From positions 372,001 to 436,000 of the forward strand of contig NZ_JAGYIM010000016.1 in NCBI RefSeq assembly GCF_018402695.1: DNA of 64,000 bases. Direction: 5' to 3'. Every line of letters begins with the position of its first letter. Positions within the stretch are counted from its first letter, which is position 1. This stretch comes from Arsukibacterium sp. (GTDB lineage Bacteria > Pseudomonadota > Gammaproteobacteria > Enterobacterales > Alteromonadaceae). This document shows, piece after piece, positions 55,549-64,000 of this stretch. The notes beneath the pieces are model-generated. The model searched no databases and was not told the origin of the DNA. It was given only the letters and a program-made list of their open reading frames with translations. The translations under genes and the position numbers were made by a program.

Positions 55549-57345
55549 TTAGCCGTGAGTAGCCAGATAATCCCCGATTTCAGCAATAAATTCACTGCCA
55601 TAACGGCTCAGTTTAGTATTACCCACCCCCGATACCGCCAGCATACTAGGGTTGTCGGTCGGTAAACGCTGACACATATCAATTAACGTGGCATCACTGA
55701 ACACCACAAAAGGCGGCACATCGTCGCGCTCGGCCAGCTGTTTACGCAAGGTGCGTAAGCGGGCAAATAACGTCCGGTCATATTTCTGGTTGCCCAGTTT
55801 GGCGGGCACTTTCTGGCTACTCTGCAAGCGCGGTACCGCCAGTTGCAGGCTGGTTTCACCACGTAGCAGCGGCCGGGCTGCCGGTAACAGCTGCAGCACC
55901 GAATTGCGGGTAATGTCCTGTTGCAAATAACCAAAGTGCACCAACTGGCGCAATACACTTAACCAGTAATCGTGGCTGTGATCTTTACCCAGGCCCCAGG
56001 TACTGAGTTTATCGTGCGCTTGTTCGCGGATTTTCTGGTTTTGGCTGCCGCGCAGGACTTCAATAACATGGGCCATACCATAACTTTGTTCAACCCGGTA
56101 AACGCAAGACAGCGCCTTGCGTGCCAGCTCGGTGGCATCAAACTGCTGCGGCGGGTTTAAGCAGATGTCACAGTTACCACAGCGCTGCTGGCGGGCTTCG
56201 CCAAAATAATTCAGTAACACCAGGCGGCGGCAAGTCTGGGCCTCGGCAAAGGCCGCCATCGCCTGAAAACGTTGCCAGGCCACTTCAGCCCGGGCCGGGT
56301 TTTCTTCGGCCTCCAGCCAGCGTTTCATCCGGGTAATATCCGCCGGATCAAACAGCATCAGCGCTTCGGCCGGCACCCCATCCCGGCCGGCACGGCCGGT
56401 TTCCTGATAATAAGCTTCAATGGTCCGCGGCAGTTCAAAATGGATTACAAAACGGATATTGGATTTATTCACCCCCATGCCAAAAGCCACGGTGGCAACG
56501 ATGATCTGAATATCATCCCGTTTAAAATCGTCCTGCACCCGGCCGCGCTGCTCGCTGTCATGGCCGGCATGATAGGCCGCCACTTTAAAGCCACGTTCAC
56601 TGAGCTGGCCGCTTAGCTCGTCGACTTTACGCCGCGAGCTGCAATAAATAATACCGGCGCTGCCTTCCTGCTGCTTTAAATAACTGACCACCTGCTCCAG
56701 TGGCCGGAATTTTTCCTGCACGGTGTAACGAATGTTGGGCCGGTCAAAACTGCCGGTATAAATGCAGGGGTTGTGCAAGGTGAGTTGCTGCACGATATCC
56801 TGCCGGGTGGCAATATCGGCGGTGGCGGTGAGTGCCATTACCGGCACGCTGGGGAAACGCTGCTTTAATAGCGCCAGTGCCATATAGTCGGGCCTGAAAT
56901 CATGGCCCCACTGTGAAATACAATGTGCTTCATCGATGGCAAACAGACTGACGCCAACGTCAGATAGCCGGTCAAGGAACGCCGGTTGTAATAAGCGCTC
57001 CGGTGCCACATACAGTAGCTTTAGCTCACCGCGGCGTAAGCGGGCGAACACGTCTAATACCGCTTCGCGGCTCAGGCTACTGTTAACAAATTCCGCAGCA
57101 ATACCGTTGGCCTGCAAGGCGTCAACCTGATCTTTCATCAGCGACATTAGTGGCGACACGACGATAGTTACCTGGGGCAAATGCAGCGCTGGCAGCTGAT
57201 AACACAGCGATTTGCCGCCGCCGGTGGGTAGCAGCACAAAGCTGTCACGGCCACTTAATGCCGCATCAATAATTTCGGCCTGGCCGTCGCGAAAGGCACT
57301 GTAACCAAAAGCTTGTTTTAATGTGGCTAATAACTGTTCAGACAC
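55549..57345 (-). CDS. recQ: ATP-dependent DNA helicase RecQ
   Basis: A 598-residue 3'-5' DNA helicase for recombination and fork repair. Walker [12 protein letters not shown] (near 40), DEAH box [16 protein letters not shown] (near 138), SAT-type ALTATAD, motif [12 protein letters not shown], then the RecQ-C-terminal zinc domain with four Cys (CRR..., CGNCDIC) and a C-terminal HRDC domain (from about 525). Length matches E. coli RecQ. It starts with GTG at 57345; the candidate AAAGG site is rather distant (about 12 bases). Divergent from the pdh operon. Confidence 0.96.
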   Translation of the reverse strand: MSEQLLATLKQAFGYSAFRDGQAEIIDAALSGRDSFVLLPTGGGKSLCYQLPALHLPQVTIVVSPLMSLMKDQVDALQANGIAAEFVNSSLSREAVLDVFARLRRGELKLLYVAPERLLQPAFLDRLSDVGVSLFAIDEAHCISQWGHDFRPDYMALALLKQRFPSVPVMALTATADIATRQDIVQQLTLHNPCIYTGSFDRPNIRYTVQEKFRPLEQVVSYLKQQEGSAGIIYCSSRRKVDELSGQLSERGFKVAAYHAGHDSEQRGRVQDDFKRDDIQIIVATVAFGMGVNKSNIRFVIHFELPRTIEAYYQETGRAGRDGVPAEALMLFDPADITRMKRWLEAEENPARAEVAWQRFQAMAAFAEAQTCRRLVLLNYFGEARQQRCGNCDICLNPPQQFDATELARKALSCVYRVEQSYGMAHVIEVLRGSQNQKIREQAHDKLSTWGLGKDHSHDYWLSVLRQLVHFGYLQQDITRNSVLQLLPAARPLLRGETSLQLAVPRLQSSQKVPAKLGNQKYDRTLFARLRTLRKQLAERDDVPPFVVFSDATLIDMCQRLPTDNPSMLAVSGVGNTKLSRYGSEFIAEIGDYLATHG

Positions 57346-57441
57346 GCGCCGCTGTTACCTTTAAAAAAACAGCGGCTATTGTATGCGTTACGCCGGCTAA
57401 TTTACAGCTTTGCTGCCAGACGTTTTTTATCCCATTATGAT

Positions 57442-57458
57442 TTGTGGTCAGACCAATT
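57442..57458 (+). promoter_or_regulatory. PdhR-type operator, distal copy
   Basis: TTGTGGT-CAG-ACCAATT matches the PdhR consensus AATTGGT-nnn-ACCAATT with one perfect half-site and one partial half-site. It lies about 200 bases upstream of pdhR. Confidence 0.6.
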
Positions 57459-57582
57459 TGATGAGCTTGGTCAATATAGAATTTTTTCGAGTTTATGCTC
57501 TAATAAAAAATTGATTTTGCCTTTGCTGTGGATCTCTGCTTTATTTACTTGTTATCGTAAAAATGCTACCGTGTCGCCACTT

Positions 57583-57604
57583 TATAATATTGGTAAGACC
57601 AATT
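57583..57604 (+). promoter_or_regulatory. pdhR promoter -10 with overlapping PdhR operator
   Basis: TATAAT at 57583-57588 is a perfect -10 hexamer. TATTGGT-AAG-ACCAATT at 57588-57604 matches the PdhR consensus at all but one base and starts inside the -10, so bound PdhR would block the promoter; pyruvate would release it. No good -35 is seen 17 bases upstream. Confidence 0.85.
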
Positions 57605-57642
57605 TACCGGTGGCGCTTTAATAAGGATTTTAATAACCCGAT

Positions 57643-58401
57643 ATGGCTGATTTAAAGATAAAGCCGGCAAAGCTGTCTGATCAGATAGTCACCCAGCTGG
57701 AGCATTTGCTACTGGAAGGCAGTTTTGCACCCGGCCAGAAGCTGCCGTCAGAGCGCGAGTTGGCAGAGCGCTTTGCGGTATCCCGGCCGTCGTTGCGTGA
57801 AGCCATTCAAAAACTGGAAGCCAAGGGGTTAGTCAGCCGGCGTCAGGGCGGCGGCACCTACGTTTGCGATAACCTGGTGAAAGATTTAACCGACCCGCTA
57901 TTTAGCTTAATGGCGCAGTATCCGGATTCCCAGTTTGATTTTCTGGAGTTCCGCCACGCGCTGGAAGGCATTTGTGCCTACTATGCGGCGCTGCGTGGCA
58001 CCGAGAGCGATCATAAAAAAATCAAAAATTTATACGAAGAAATTTGTCTGAATCAGCAGTTTCAGGATGCCGAAGCAGAAGCTAAAGCCGTCAGTCAGTT
58101 TTATCTGGCGGTGGCCGAAGCCTCGCACAATGTGGTGTTGTTGCATCTGGTCAGAAGTTTAACGCCGTTAACGGAGCAGAACATTCGCTTAAATCTGGCG
58201 GCGCTGCAGCAGCGTGATGGTATAGCCGAAAAATTAAATGATCACCGGCGCCGGCTGATGCAAGCGGTGATTAGCCGTCAGCCTGAACTGGCCCGGCAGG
58301 CCAGCAATGGCCATTTAGCCTTTATTGAAGAAGCACTGCTGGAACTGGATAAAGAGCGCTCGCGTATTGAGCGTTCATTGCGGCGTTCGCAGCAGGGTTA
58401 A
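57643..58401 (+). CDS. pdhR: Pyruvate dehydrogenase complex repressor PdhR
   Basis: A 252-residue GntR/FadR-family regulator sensing pyruvate. The winged helix-turn-helix covers about 10-75 (QKLPSERELAERFAVSRPSLREAIQKLEAKGLVSRRQGGG, given by ends) and the C-terminal FCD ligand domain spans about 95-225. Two PdhR-type operators precede it, consistent with autoregulation of the operon. It is followed after 53 bases by aceE. Confidence 0.95.
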   Translation: MADLKIKPAKLSDQIVTQLEHLLLEGSFAPGQKLPSERELAERFAVSRPSLREAIQKLEAKGLVSRRQGGGTYVCDNLVKDLTDPLFSLMAQYPDSQFDFLEFRHALEGICAYYAALRGTESDHKKIKNLYEEICLNQQFQDAEAEAKAVSQFYLAVAEASHNVVLLHLVRSLTPLTEQNIRLNLAALQQRDGIAEKLNDHRRRLMQAVISRQPELARQASNGHLAFIEEALLELDKERSRIERSLRRSQQG

Positions 58402-58454
58402 TACTTATAAATTTGATGCGCCTGTGGGCGTGAACAACCAAAGGAAACCTCGAT

Positions 58455-61121
58455 ATGTCTGAAGTCAGTAAGAATGACATCGACGCTCTGGAAACAAAAG
58501 AGTGGCTGGAAGCACTGGAATCAGTAGTGCGCACCGAAGGTGTTGAGCGGGCGCAGTTCCTGCTTGAACAAGTGCTAGAGCAGGCCCGCTTAGAAGGCGT
58601 GGACATGCCAACCGGTGTTACCACCAACTACATTAACACTATCCCGCCACAGCAGGAGCCGGCGTACCCCGGCGATGTTAATCTGGAACGACGTATCCGC
58701 TCGGTTATCCGCTGGAACGCCATTATGATTGTCCTGCGCGGCTCGAAAAAAGAGCTGGAACTGGGTGGCCATATGGCCTCTTACCAGTCATCTGCGGCCT
58801 TCTATGAAACCTGTTTTAACCACTTTTTCCGGGCGCCGAATGAAAAAGACGGTGGCGATTTAGTCTATTATCAGGGCCATATTTCGCCGGGTATTTATGC
58901 CCGCGCCTTTGTTGAAGGCCGTTTAACCGCCGCTCAGTTAGATGGTTTCCGTCAGGAAGTCGATGGCAATGGCTTATCCAGCTACCCGCACCCGAAATTA
59001 ATGCCGGAATTCTGGCAATTCCCAACCGTATCGATGGGCTTAGGCCCGATAGCGGCGATTTATCAGGCGCGCTTTTTAAAGTACTTAAATGGCCGCGAGT
59101 TAAAAGACACCACCGAGCAGCGCGTATACGCCTTTTTAGGCGATGGCGAGATGGACGAGCCGGAATCTCGCGGTGCCATCAGCTTTGCCGCCCGCGAAAA
59201 ACTGAATAACCTGTGCTTTTTAGTTAACTGTAACCTGCAGCGCCTTGATGGCCCGGTAATGGGTAACGGTAAAATTATTCAGGAGCTGGAAGGCTTATTC
59301 CGCGGCGCCGGCTGGAACGTGATTAAAGTGGTATGGGGCCGCGGCTGGGATAAACTGCTGGCCAAAGACACCACCGGTAAGCTGTTGCAGTTAATGAATG
59401 AAACGGTTGACGGTGACTACCAGACCTATAAAGCCAACGACGGCGCTTTTGTGCGCAAGCACTTCTTTGGTCGTTACCCGGAAACTGCAGCATTAGTTGC
59501 CGATATGACCGACGAAGAAATTTTTGCGTTAAAACGCGGTGGCCATGAACCGTCCAAGCTGTTTGCTGCCTTTAAAGCGGCGCAAAACTGCACCGACAAG
59601 CCGACCGTTATTTTAGCCAAAACCGTGAAAGGTTATGGCATGGGCGATGCGGCTGAGGGTAAGAACATTGCCCACCAGGTGAAGAAAATGGACATGACCC
59701 ACGTGCTGCAACTGCGCAAGCGTCTGGGGCTGGAAGATTATATCAGTGAAGATGCGGTAGCCGACTTACCGTACATTGAACTGCCGAAAGGCTCGCCAGA
59801 GCTGCAATACCTGCATGACCGGCGTAAAGCATTGCACGGCTACACCCCGGTGCGCCTGCCTAACTTTACCAAGCCATTAACCTTGCCAGAGCTGGAGGCG
59901 TTTGACTCATTATTAACTGAGCAAAAACGTGAAATCTCCACCACCATGGGCTACACCCGTATTCTGAATATTCTATTAAAAGACGAGCATATCGGTAAGC
60001 AAATTGTGCCGATCATTGCTGATGAAGCCCGAACCTTCGGTATGGAAGGCCTGTTCCGGCAGATTGGTATTTATAACCCGGGTGGCCAGACGTACACCCC
60101 GGAAGATCGCTCAGTGGTGTCGTACTACAAAGAAGATGTCGGTGGCCAGGTATTACAGGAAGGGATTAACGAGCTGGGCGCCATGTCGTCCTGGGTGGCG
60201 GCAGCCACCTCGTACAGCACCAACGATTTACCGATGATTCCGTTCTACATCTACTACTCGATGTTTGGCTTCCAGCGGGTCGGCGATATGGCCTGGATGG
60301 CCGGCGATCAGCAAGCCCGTGGTTTCCTGTTGGGCGCCACTGCCGGCCGTACCACATTAAATGGCGAAGGCTTACAGCACGAAGACGGCCACAGCCATGT
60401 GCTGGCCAGCACCGTGCCAAACTGTATTTCATACGACCCGACCTACGTTTATGAGCTGGCGGTGATTATGCAGGATGGTATCCGCCGCATGTATGGCCCG
60501 GATCAGGAAAACATTTATTACTACATCACGGTAATGAATGAGAATTACCACCACCCGGCCATGCCAAAAGGCGCCGAGGAAGGCATTCGCCGCGGTATTT
60601 ATAAGCTGGAGTCGTACAATGGTGATCGCGGCAAGGTACAGCTGTTAGGCTCAGGCACCATCTTTAATGAAGTGCGTAAAGCCGCCGAGATTCTCAGTAA
60701 GGACTACGGTGTAGCGTCGGACGTCTACTCGGTAACCTCGTTTAACGAGCTGGCGCGCGATGGCCAGGACGTTGAGCGTTACAACATGCTGAACCCGGAC
60801 GCCAAAGAGAAAACGCCATTTGTGGCTACGGTAATGGGCAAGGCACCGGCCATTGCCGCTACCGATTATATGAAAAACTACGCCGAGCAAATTCGCGCCT
60901 TTATCCCGGCGATATCTTACAAAGTACTGGGTACCGATGGTTATGGCCGCTCTGACAGCCGCGAGAACCTGCGTCGTCATTTTGAAGTAAACGCCGGTTA
61001 TATTGTGGTAGCGGCGTTAACCGAACTGGTAAAACAGGGCGAGCTGAAAAAAGCGGTGGTAAGCGAGGCCATTAAGAAATTTGGCATTGATGCAACCAAA
61101 ACCAATCCGCTGTACGCGTAA
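58455..61121 (+). CDS. aceE: Pyruvate dehydrogenase E1 component (homodimeric)
   Basis: An 888-residue thiamine diphosphate enzyme, decarboxylating pyruvate and passing the acetyl group to lipoyl-E2. GDGEMDEPESRGA (near 229) begins the ThDP/Mg motif and NCNLQRLDGPV completes it. Length matches E. coli AceE (887). GEGLQHEDGHSH around residue 635-646 includes catalytic-loop histidines. AAGGAAA precedes the ATG. Second gene of the operon; aceF starts 11 bases later. Confidence 0.98.
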   Translation: MSEVSKNDIDALETKEWLEALESVVRTEGVERAQFLLEQVLEQARLEGVDMPTGVTTNYINTIPPQQEPAYPGDVNLERRIRSVIRWNAIMIVLRGSKKELELGGHMASYQSSAAFYETCFNHFFRAPNEKDGGDLVYYQGHISPGIYARAFVEGRLTAAQLDGFRQEVDGNGLSSYPHPKLMPEFWQFPTVSMGLGPIAAIYQARFLKYLNGRELKDTTEQRVYAFLGDGEMDEPESRGAISFAAREKLNNLCFLVNCNLQRLDGPVMGNGKIIQELEGLFRGAGWNVIKVVWGRGWDKLLAKDTTGKLLQLMNETVDGDYQTYKANDGAFVRKHFFGRYPETAALVADMTDEEIFALKRGGHEPSKLFAAFKAAQNCTDKPTVILAKTVKGYGMGDAAEGKNIAHQVKKMDMTHVLQLRKRLGLEDYISEDAVADLPYIELPKGSPELQYLHDRRKALHGYTPVRLPNFTKPLTLPELEAFDSLLTEQKREISTTMGYTRILNILLKDEHIGKQIVPIIADEARTFGMEGLFRQIGIYNPGGQTYTPEDRSVVSYYKEDVGGQVLQEGINELGAMSSWVAAATSYSTNDLPMIPFYIYYSMFGFQRVGDMAWMAGDQQARGFLLGATAGRTTLNGEGLQHEDGHSHVLASTVPNCISYDPTYVYELAVIMQDGIRRMYGPDQENIYYYITVMNENYHHPAMPKGAEEGIRRGIYKLESYNGDRGKVQLLGSGTIFNEVRKAAEILSKDYGVASDVYSVTSFNELARDGQDVERYNMLNPDAKEKTPFVATVMGKAPAIAATDYMKNYAEQIRAFIPAISYKVLGTDGYGRSDSRENLRRHFEVNAGYIVVAALTELVKQGELKKAVVSEAIKKFGIDATKTNPLYA

Positions 61122-61132
61122 GGGGATAACGT

Positions 61133-62818
61133 ATGTCGATTGAAATTAAGGTACCGGACATTGGTGCAGATGAGGTTGAAGTAACCGAAATACTGGTGAA
61201 GGTCGGTGATAAAGTTGCAGCCGACCAGTCGTTAATTAATGTGGAAGGCGACAAAGCCGCCATGGAAGTGCCAGCCAGCGAAGGCGGCGTGGTAAAAGAA
61301 ATTAAAGTAAAAACCGGCGATATGGTAAAAACCGGTAGCCTGATCATGATTTTTGAAGGTGATGCCGGCAGCAGCGATAGCAAAGACGATGCTAAAAAGT
61401 CGGAAGACAAAAAGTCAGATGACAAGCAAGCAGCAGACCAGCCATCAAAAGAGAGCAAGCCTGCGGCCAAAAAATCCGGCGGCAGTGCCAGCAAAGATGT
61501 TGAAGTGCCCGACATTGGTGGCGATCCGGTTGAAGTTACCGAAATTCTGGTAAAGGTAGGCGACAGCGTTAAAGCCGACCAGTCACTGCTTAGCGTTGAG
61601 GGCGACAAAGCCAGCATGGAAGTGCCGGCGCCGTTCGACGGTAAGGTGAAAGAAATTAAAGTCAGTGTTGGTGACAAAGTGTCGACCGGCAGCCTGATTA
61701 TGGTGTTTGAAACGGCTGGCGACGAAGCTGATGATACCGGCGAAGAAGAGTCTGCCGACGCACCAAAAGCGGAAACTAAAGCAGAAGCAAAAACCGATGC
61801 TGCGCCAAAAGCCGAAAGCAAAGATGACGACAAATCCTCTGACAGCAGCGATAAAGGCGAAGGCTTTGTTGAAAACAACGCTTATGCTCACGCCTCCCCG
61901 GTTATCCGCCGCTTAGCCCGCGAATTTGGTATTAACCTGGCCAAGGTAAAAGGCAGCGGCCGCAAAGGCCGGGTAGTGAAAGAAGATGTGCAAAACTATG
62001 TTAAGCAGTTGGTAAAACAGGCTGAAAGCGGCGCTTCTTCAGGCAGTGGCTCAGGCTCAGGTAATAGCATGGGCTTTGATTTAATTGCCTGGCCTAAGGT
62101 CGACTTTGCCAAATTTGGTGAGGTAGAAAGCAAGCCGTTATCGCGTATTCAAAAGCTGTCGGGCAATAACCTGCACCGCAACTGGGTGCGCATTCCGCAC
62201 GTGACCCAGTTTGACGAAGCCGACATTACCGGCCTCGAGGACTTCCGCAAAGAGCAGAATGCGTTAGCCGAGAAGAAGAAAATGGGCGTTAAATACACCC
62301 CGCTGGTGTTTATTATGAAAGCGGTGGCCAAGGCACTGGAAGAGTTCCCCACCTTCTGCAGCTCGCTATCGGAAGATGGCCAGAGCCTGATTATGAAAAA
62401 GTACATTCACCTGGGTATCGCAGTGGATACGCCAAATGGTTTAGTGGTGCCGGTAGTTAAGGATGTTAACAAGAAAGGCATTATTGAACTGTCACGTGAA
62501 CTGATGGAAATATCCTCCAAGGCGCGGGAAGGCAAACTCAGTTCTGCTGATATGCAGGGCGGCTGCTTTACCATCTCCAGTTTAGGTGGCATTGGCGGCA
62601 CGGCCTTTACGCCGATAGTTAATGCACCGGAAGTGGCCATTCTGGGGGTGTCTAAATCGGAAATTAAACCGAAATGGAACGGTAAAGAGTTCGAGCCTAA
62701 GTTAATGGTGCCGTTATCGGTATCGTACGACCATAGGGTAATTGACGGTGCTTTAGCGGCACGCTTTACTGCCACTTTAGCCAGCTATCTGGCCGATATC
62801 CGGCAAATTATTATGTAA
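61133..62818 (+). CDS. aceF: Dihydrolipoyl acetyltransferase E2 (two lipoyl domains)
   Basis: A 561-residue core protein of pyruvate dehydrogenase. Two lipoyl domains (about 2-75 and 122-195) carry lipoylated Lys41 and Lys159 in the VEGDKA motif; E. coli AceF has three such domains. Ala/Lys/Glu/Asp-rich linkers separate them. A peripheral-subunit-binding domain (about 250-290, [16 protein letters not shown]) and the acetyltransferase domain (about 325-561) with catalytic His534 in SYDHRVIDG follow. A GSGSGSG-type linker lies near 300-310. Confidence 0.97.
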   Translation: MSIEIKVPDIGADEVEVTEILVKVGDKVAADQSLINVEGDKAAMEVPASEGGVVKEIKVKTGDMVKTGSLIMIFEGDAGSSDSKDDAKKSEDKKSDDKQAADQPSKESKPAAKKSGGSASKDVEVPDIGGDPVEVTEILVKVGDSVKADQSLLSVEGDKASMEVPAPFDGKVKEIKVSVGDKVSTGSLIMVFETAGDEADDTGEEESADAPKAETKAEAKTDAAPKAESKDDDKSSDSSDKGEGFVENNAYAHASPVIRRLAREFGINLAKVKGSGRKGRVVKEDVQNYVKQLVKQAESGASSGSGSGSGNSMGFDLIAWPKVDFAKFGEVESKPLSRIQKLSGNNLHRNWVRIPHVTQFDEADITGLEDFRKEQNALAEKKKMGVKYTPLVFIMKAVAKALEEFPTFCSSLSEDGQSLIMKKYIHLGIAVDTPNGLVVPVVKDVNKKGIIELSRELMEISSKAREGKLSSADMQGGCFTISSLGGIGGTAFTPIVNAPEVAILGVSKSEIKPKWNGKEFEPKLMVPLSVSYDHRVIDGALAARFTATLASYLADIRQIIM

Positions 62819-62825
62819 AACCGGC

Positions 62826-62853
62826 TTACGCCAGCAAAAACTGGCGTAATTTT
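62826..62853 (+). terminator. Hairpin with T-run between aceF and lpd
   Basis: TTACGCCAG (62826-62834) and CTGGCGTAA (62841-62849) form a perfect 9-bp stem with a CAAAAA loop, followed by TTTT. It may partly end aceF transcription, in line with lpd often having its own promoter since it also serves the 2-oxoglutarate dehydrogenase and glycine cleavage complexes. Confidence 0.8.
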
Positions 62854-62984
62854 ACATTGATAGCACGATCTATGGTTACAGAGCGGCGGCTCTGATGTTA
62901 AAATTCCGCCACTTTTTTTCGCCTGATAGCCGTACCCTACAAAGTAAAGCTGTCAGAAAACCGGACAAATATGAAGGTAATACG

Positions 62985-64000
62985 ATGAGCAACGATATTA
63001 AAACTCAGTTAGTAGTCGTGGGCGCAGGCCCTGGCGGTTATTCTGCAGCGTTTCGTGCAGCAGATTTAGGTTTAGAGGTTACCCTGGTTGAAGCGCGTAG
63101 CACCTTAGGTGGCGTCTGCTTAAACGTTGGATGTATTCCGTCTAAAGCCTTATTACACGTTGCCAAAGTGATTGACGATGCCCGCGATATGGCCTCGCAT
63201 GGCGTGTCTTTCGGTGAGCCAAAAATTGATTTAGACAAAATCCGCAGCTGGAAAGACAAAGTTGTCGGCCAGTTAACCAATGGCCTGGGCGGTATGGCAA
63301 AAATGCGTAAAGTGAAGGTAGTTAATGGTTTCGGTAAATTTACCGGCGCGAACACTTTACAGGTTGGCGATACCAAAATTACTTTTGAACACGCTATTAT
63401 CGCTGCCGGTTCAGAGCCGGTAGCGCTGCCGTTTATTCCAAAAGATGACGACCGGGTTATTGATTCTACCGGTGCACTGGAATTAAAAGATATTCCGGGC
63501 GAAATGCTGGTTTTAGGTGGCGGTATTATCGGCCTGGAAATGGGCACGGTATACCGGGCGCTGGGCTCTAAAGTATCGGTAGTAGAATTTGCCGACCAGT
63601 TGGTCCCTGCTGCCGATGCCGATCTGGTTAAAGCCTACACCAAGTACAACAGCAAAAACTTCAACATTATGCTGTCGACCAAGGTTACCGCGGTTGAAGC
63701 GAAGAAAGACGGTTTATACGTTACCTTTGAAGGCAAAAATGCACCGGAAAAAGCAGTACGTTATGACAAAATTCTGGTCGCAGTTGGCCGTAAGCCAAAC
63801 GGCAACCTGTTAGACGCCACTAAAGCCGGTGTTAATGTAGACGAGCGCGGCTTTATTAATGTTGATAAGCAACTGCGTACCAACGTGAAACACATTCACG
63901 CTATTGGCGATGTTATCGGCCAGCCGATGTTAGCGCACAAAGCCGTACACGAAGGCCACGTAGCAGCTGAAGTGATCTCTGGCATGAAGCACTACTTCGA
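62985..64000 (+). CDS. lpd: Dihydrolipoyl dehydrogenase E3 (partial, runs off window)
   Basis: The first 338 codons of an FAD enzyme that reoxidises lipoyl groups with NAD. MSNDIKTQLVVVGAGPGG has the FAD motif GAGPGG (13-18), redox disulfide Cys45/Cys50 in GGVCLNVGCIPSK, NAD motif LGGGIIGLEMG and the second FAD motif (HAIGDVIGQPML). The ATG at 62985 has GAAGG upstream. The C-terminal dimerisation domain, including the catalytic His, lies beyond base 64000. About 165 bases separate it from aceF, with a terminator-like hairpin between. Confidence 0.97.
   Translation, partial: MSNDIKTQLVVVGAGPGGYSAAFRAADLGLEVTLVEARSTLGGVCLNVGCIPSKALLHVAKVIDDARDMASHGVSFGEPKIDLDKIRSWKDKVVGQLTNGLGGMAKMRKVKVVNGFGKFTGANTLQVGDTKITFEHAIIAAGSEPVALPFIPKDDDRVIDSTGALELKDIPGEMLVLGGGIIGLEMGTVYRALGSKVSVVEFADQLVPAADADLVKAYTKYNSKNFNIMLSTKVTAVEAKKDGLYVTFEGKNAPEKAVRYDKILVAVGRKPNGNLLDATKAGVNVDERGFINVDKQLRTNVKHIHAIGDVIGQPMLAHKAVHEGHVAAEVISGMKHYF

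Noticed and set aside
61072-61878. 268-codon minus-strand open frame opposite aceF
   Set aside because: Ser/Leu/Pro-rich low-complexity translation caused by the reverse complement of the Ala/Lys-rich lipoyl region; aceF is certain here.
63038-63547. 169-codon minus-strand open frame opposite lpd
   Set aside because: Lies fully within lpd, whose FAD, disulfide and NAD motifs are intact; no domain in the antisense reading.

Overview
This window is a chromosomal segment of a Gram-negative gammaproteobacterium. The gene content (aceE with the pdhR-aceE-aceF-lpd order, LPS Kdo transferase and kinase, rsmJ, oligopeptidase A, glutathione reductase, a ZnuD-like TonB receptor with Zur-type operators, many secreted proteases) fits an aquatic Alteromonadales-type bacterium of the Rheinheimera/Alishewanella/Arsukibacterium kind. 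That placement is an inference from gene content and style, not a database match. No tRNA, rRNA, CRISPR array or intact insertion sequence was seen.

Layout. 1-2.8 kb: end of an M16 metalloprotease gene, then a secreted lipase followed by a membrane-anchored partner of unknown function. 2.8-7.2 kb: a zinc-acquisition locus made of a MerC-like membrane protein and, divergent from it, a histidine-rich ZnuD-like receptor and a histidine-rich AztD-like lipoprotein. Two perfect Zur-type palindromes lie between the divergent genes. 7.3-10.7 kb: katG, then a ParD-like gene overlapping a methionine aminopeptidase gene. 10.8-19.6 kb: an accessory stretch of small regulator/enzyme modules (AraC and SDR, CGNR regulator and alpha/beta hydrolase, two secreted esterase-like hydrolases and another AraC, TetR and RidA) with pieces of broken genes. 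It contains two clear cis-regulatory patterns: a GTAACC motif shared by two promoters, and three identical-type palindromes spaced exactly 26 bp apart in front of tetR.

19.6-38.9 kb: mostly housekeeping and envelope genes, namely a PhoD-like phosphatase, gor, prlC, a 3-methyladenine glycosylase, an ABC exporter whose permease is fused to an M1 aminopeptidase domain, rsmJ, a peroxiredoxin, two glycosyltransferases, a WaaA-KdkA fusion and a large SEL1-repeat protein. 39.0-49.8 kb: two subtilases, an S9 peptidase, a flavoprotein, a structured intergenic repeat and small membrane or unknown proteins. 50.1-57.3 kb: an apparently active diguanylate cyclase with an I-site, a second GGDEF protein with a degenerate active site, a quinone oxidoreductase-like gene, a YkgJ-type cysteine-cluster gene and recQ. 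57.4-64.0 kb: the pyruvate dehydrogenase operon with two PdhR-type operators; lpd runs off the window end.

The strongest candidates for something new are the zinc locus (receptor plus AztD-like lipoprotein without aztABC nearby), the 26-bp-phased triple operator, the one-chain WaaA-KdkA enzyme, the lipase partner gene and the folded intergenic repeat near 45.9 kb. I did not find a wholly new multi-gene defence or mobile system.
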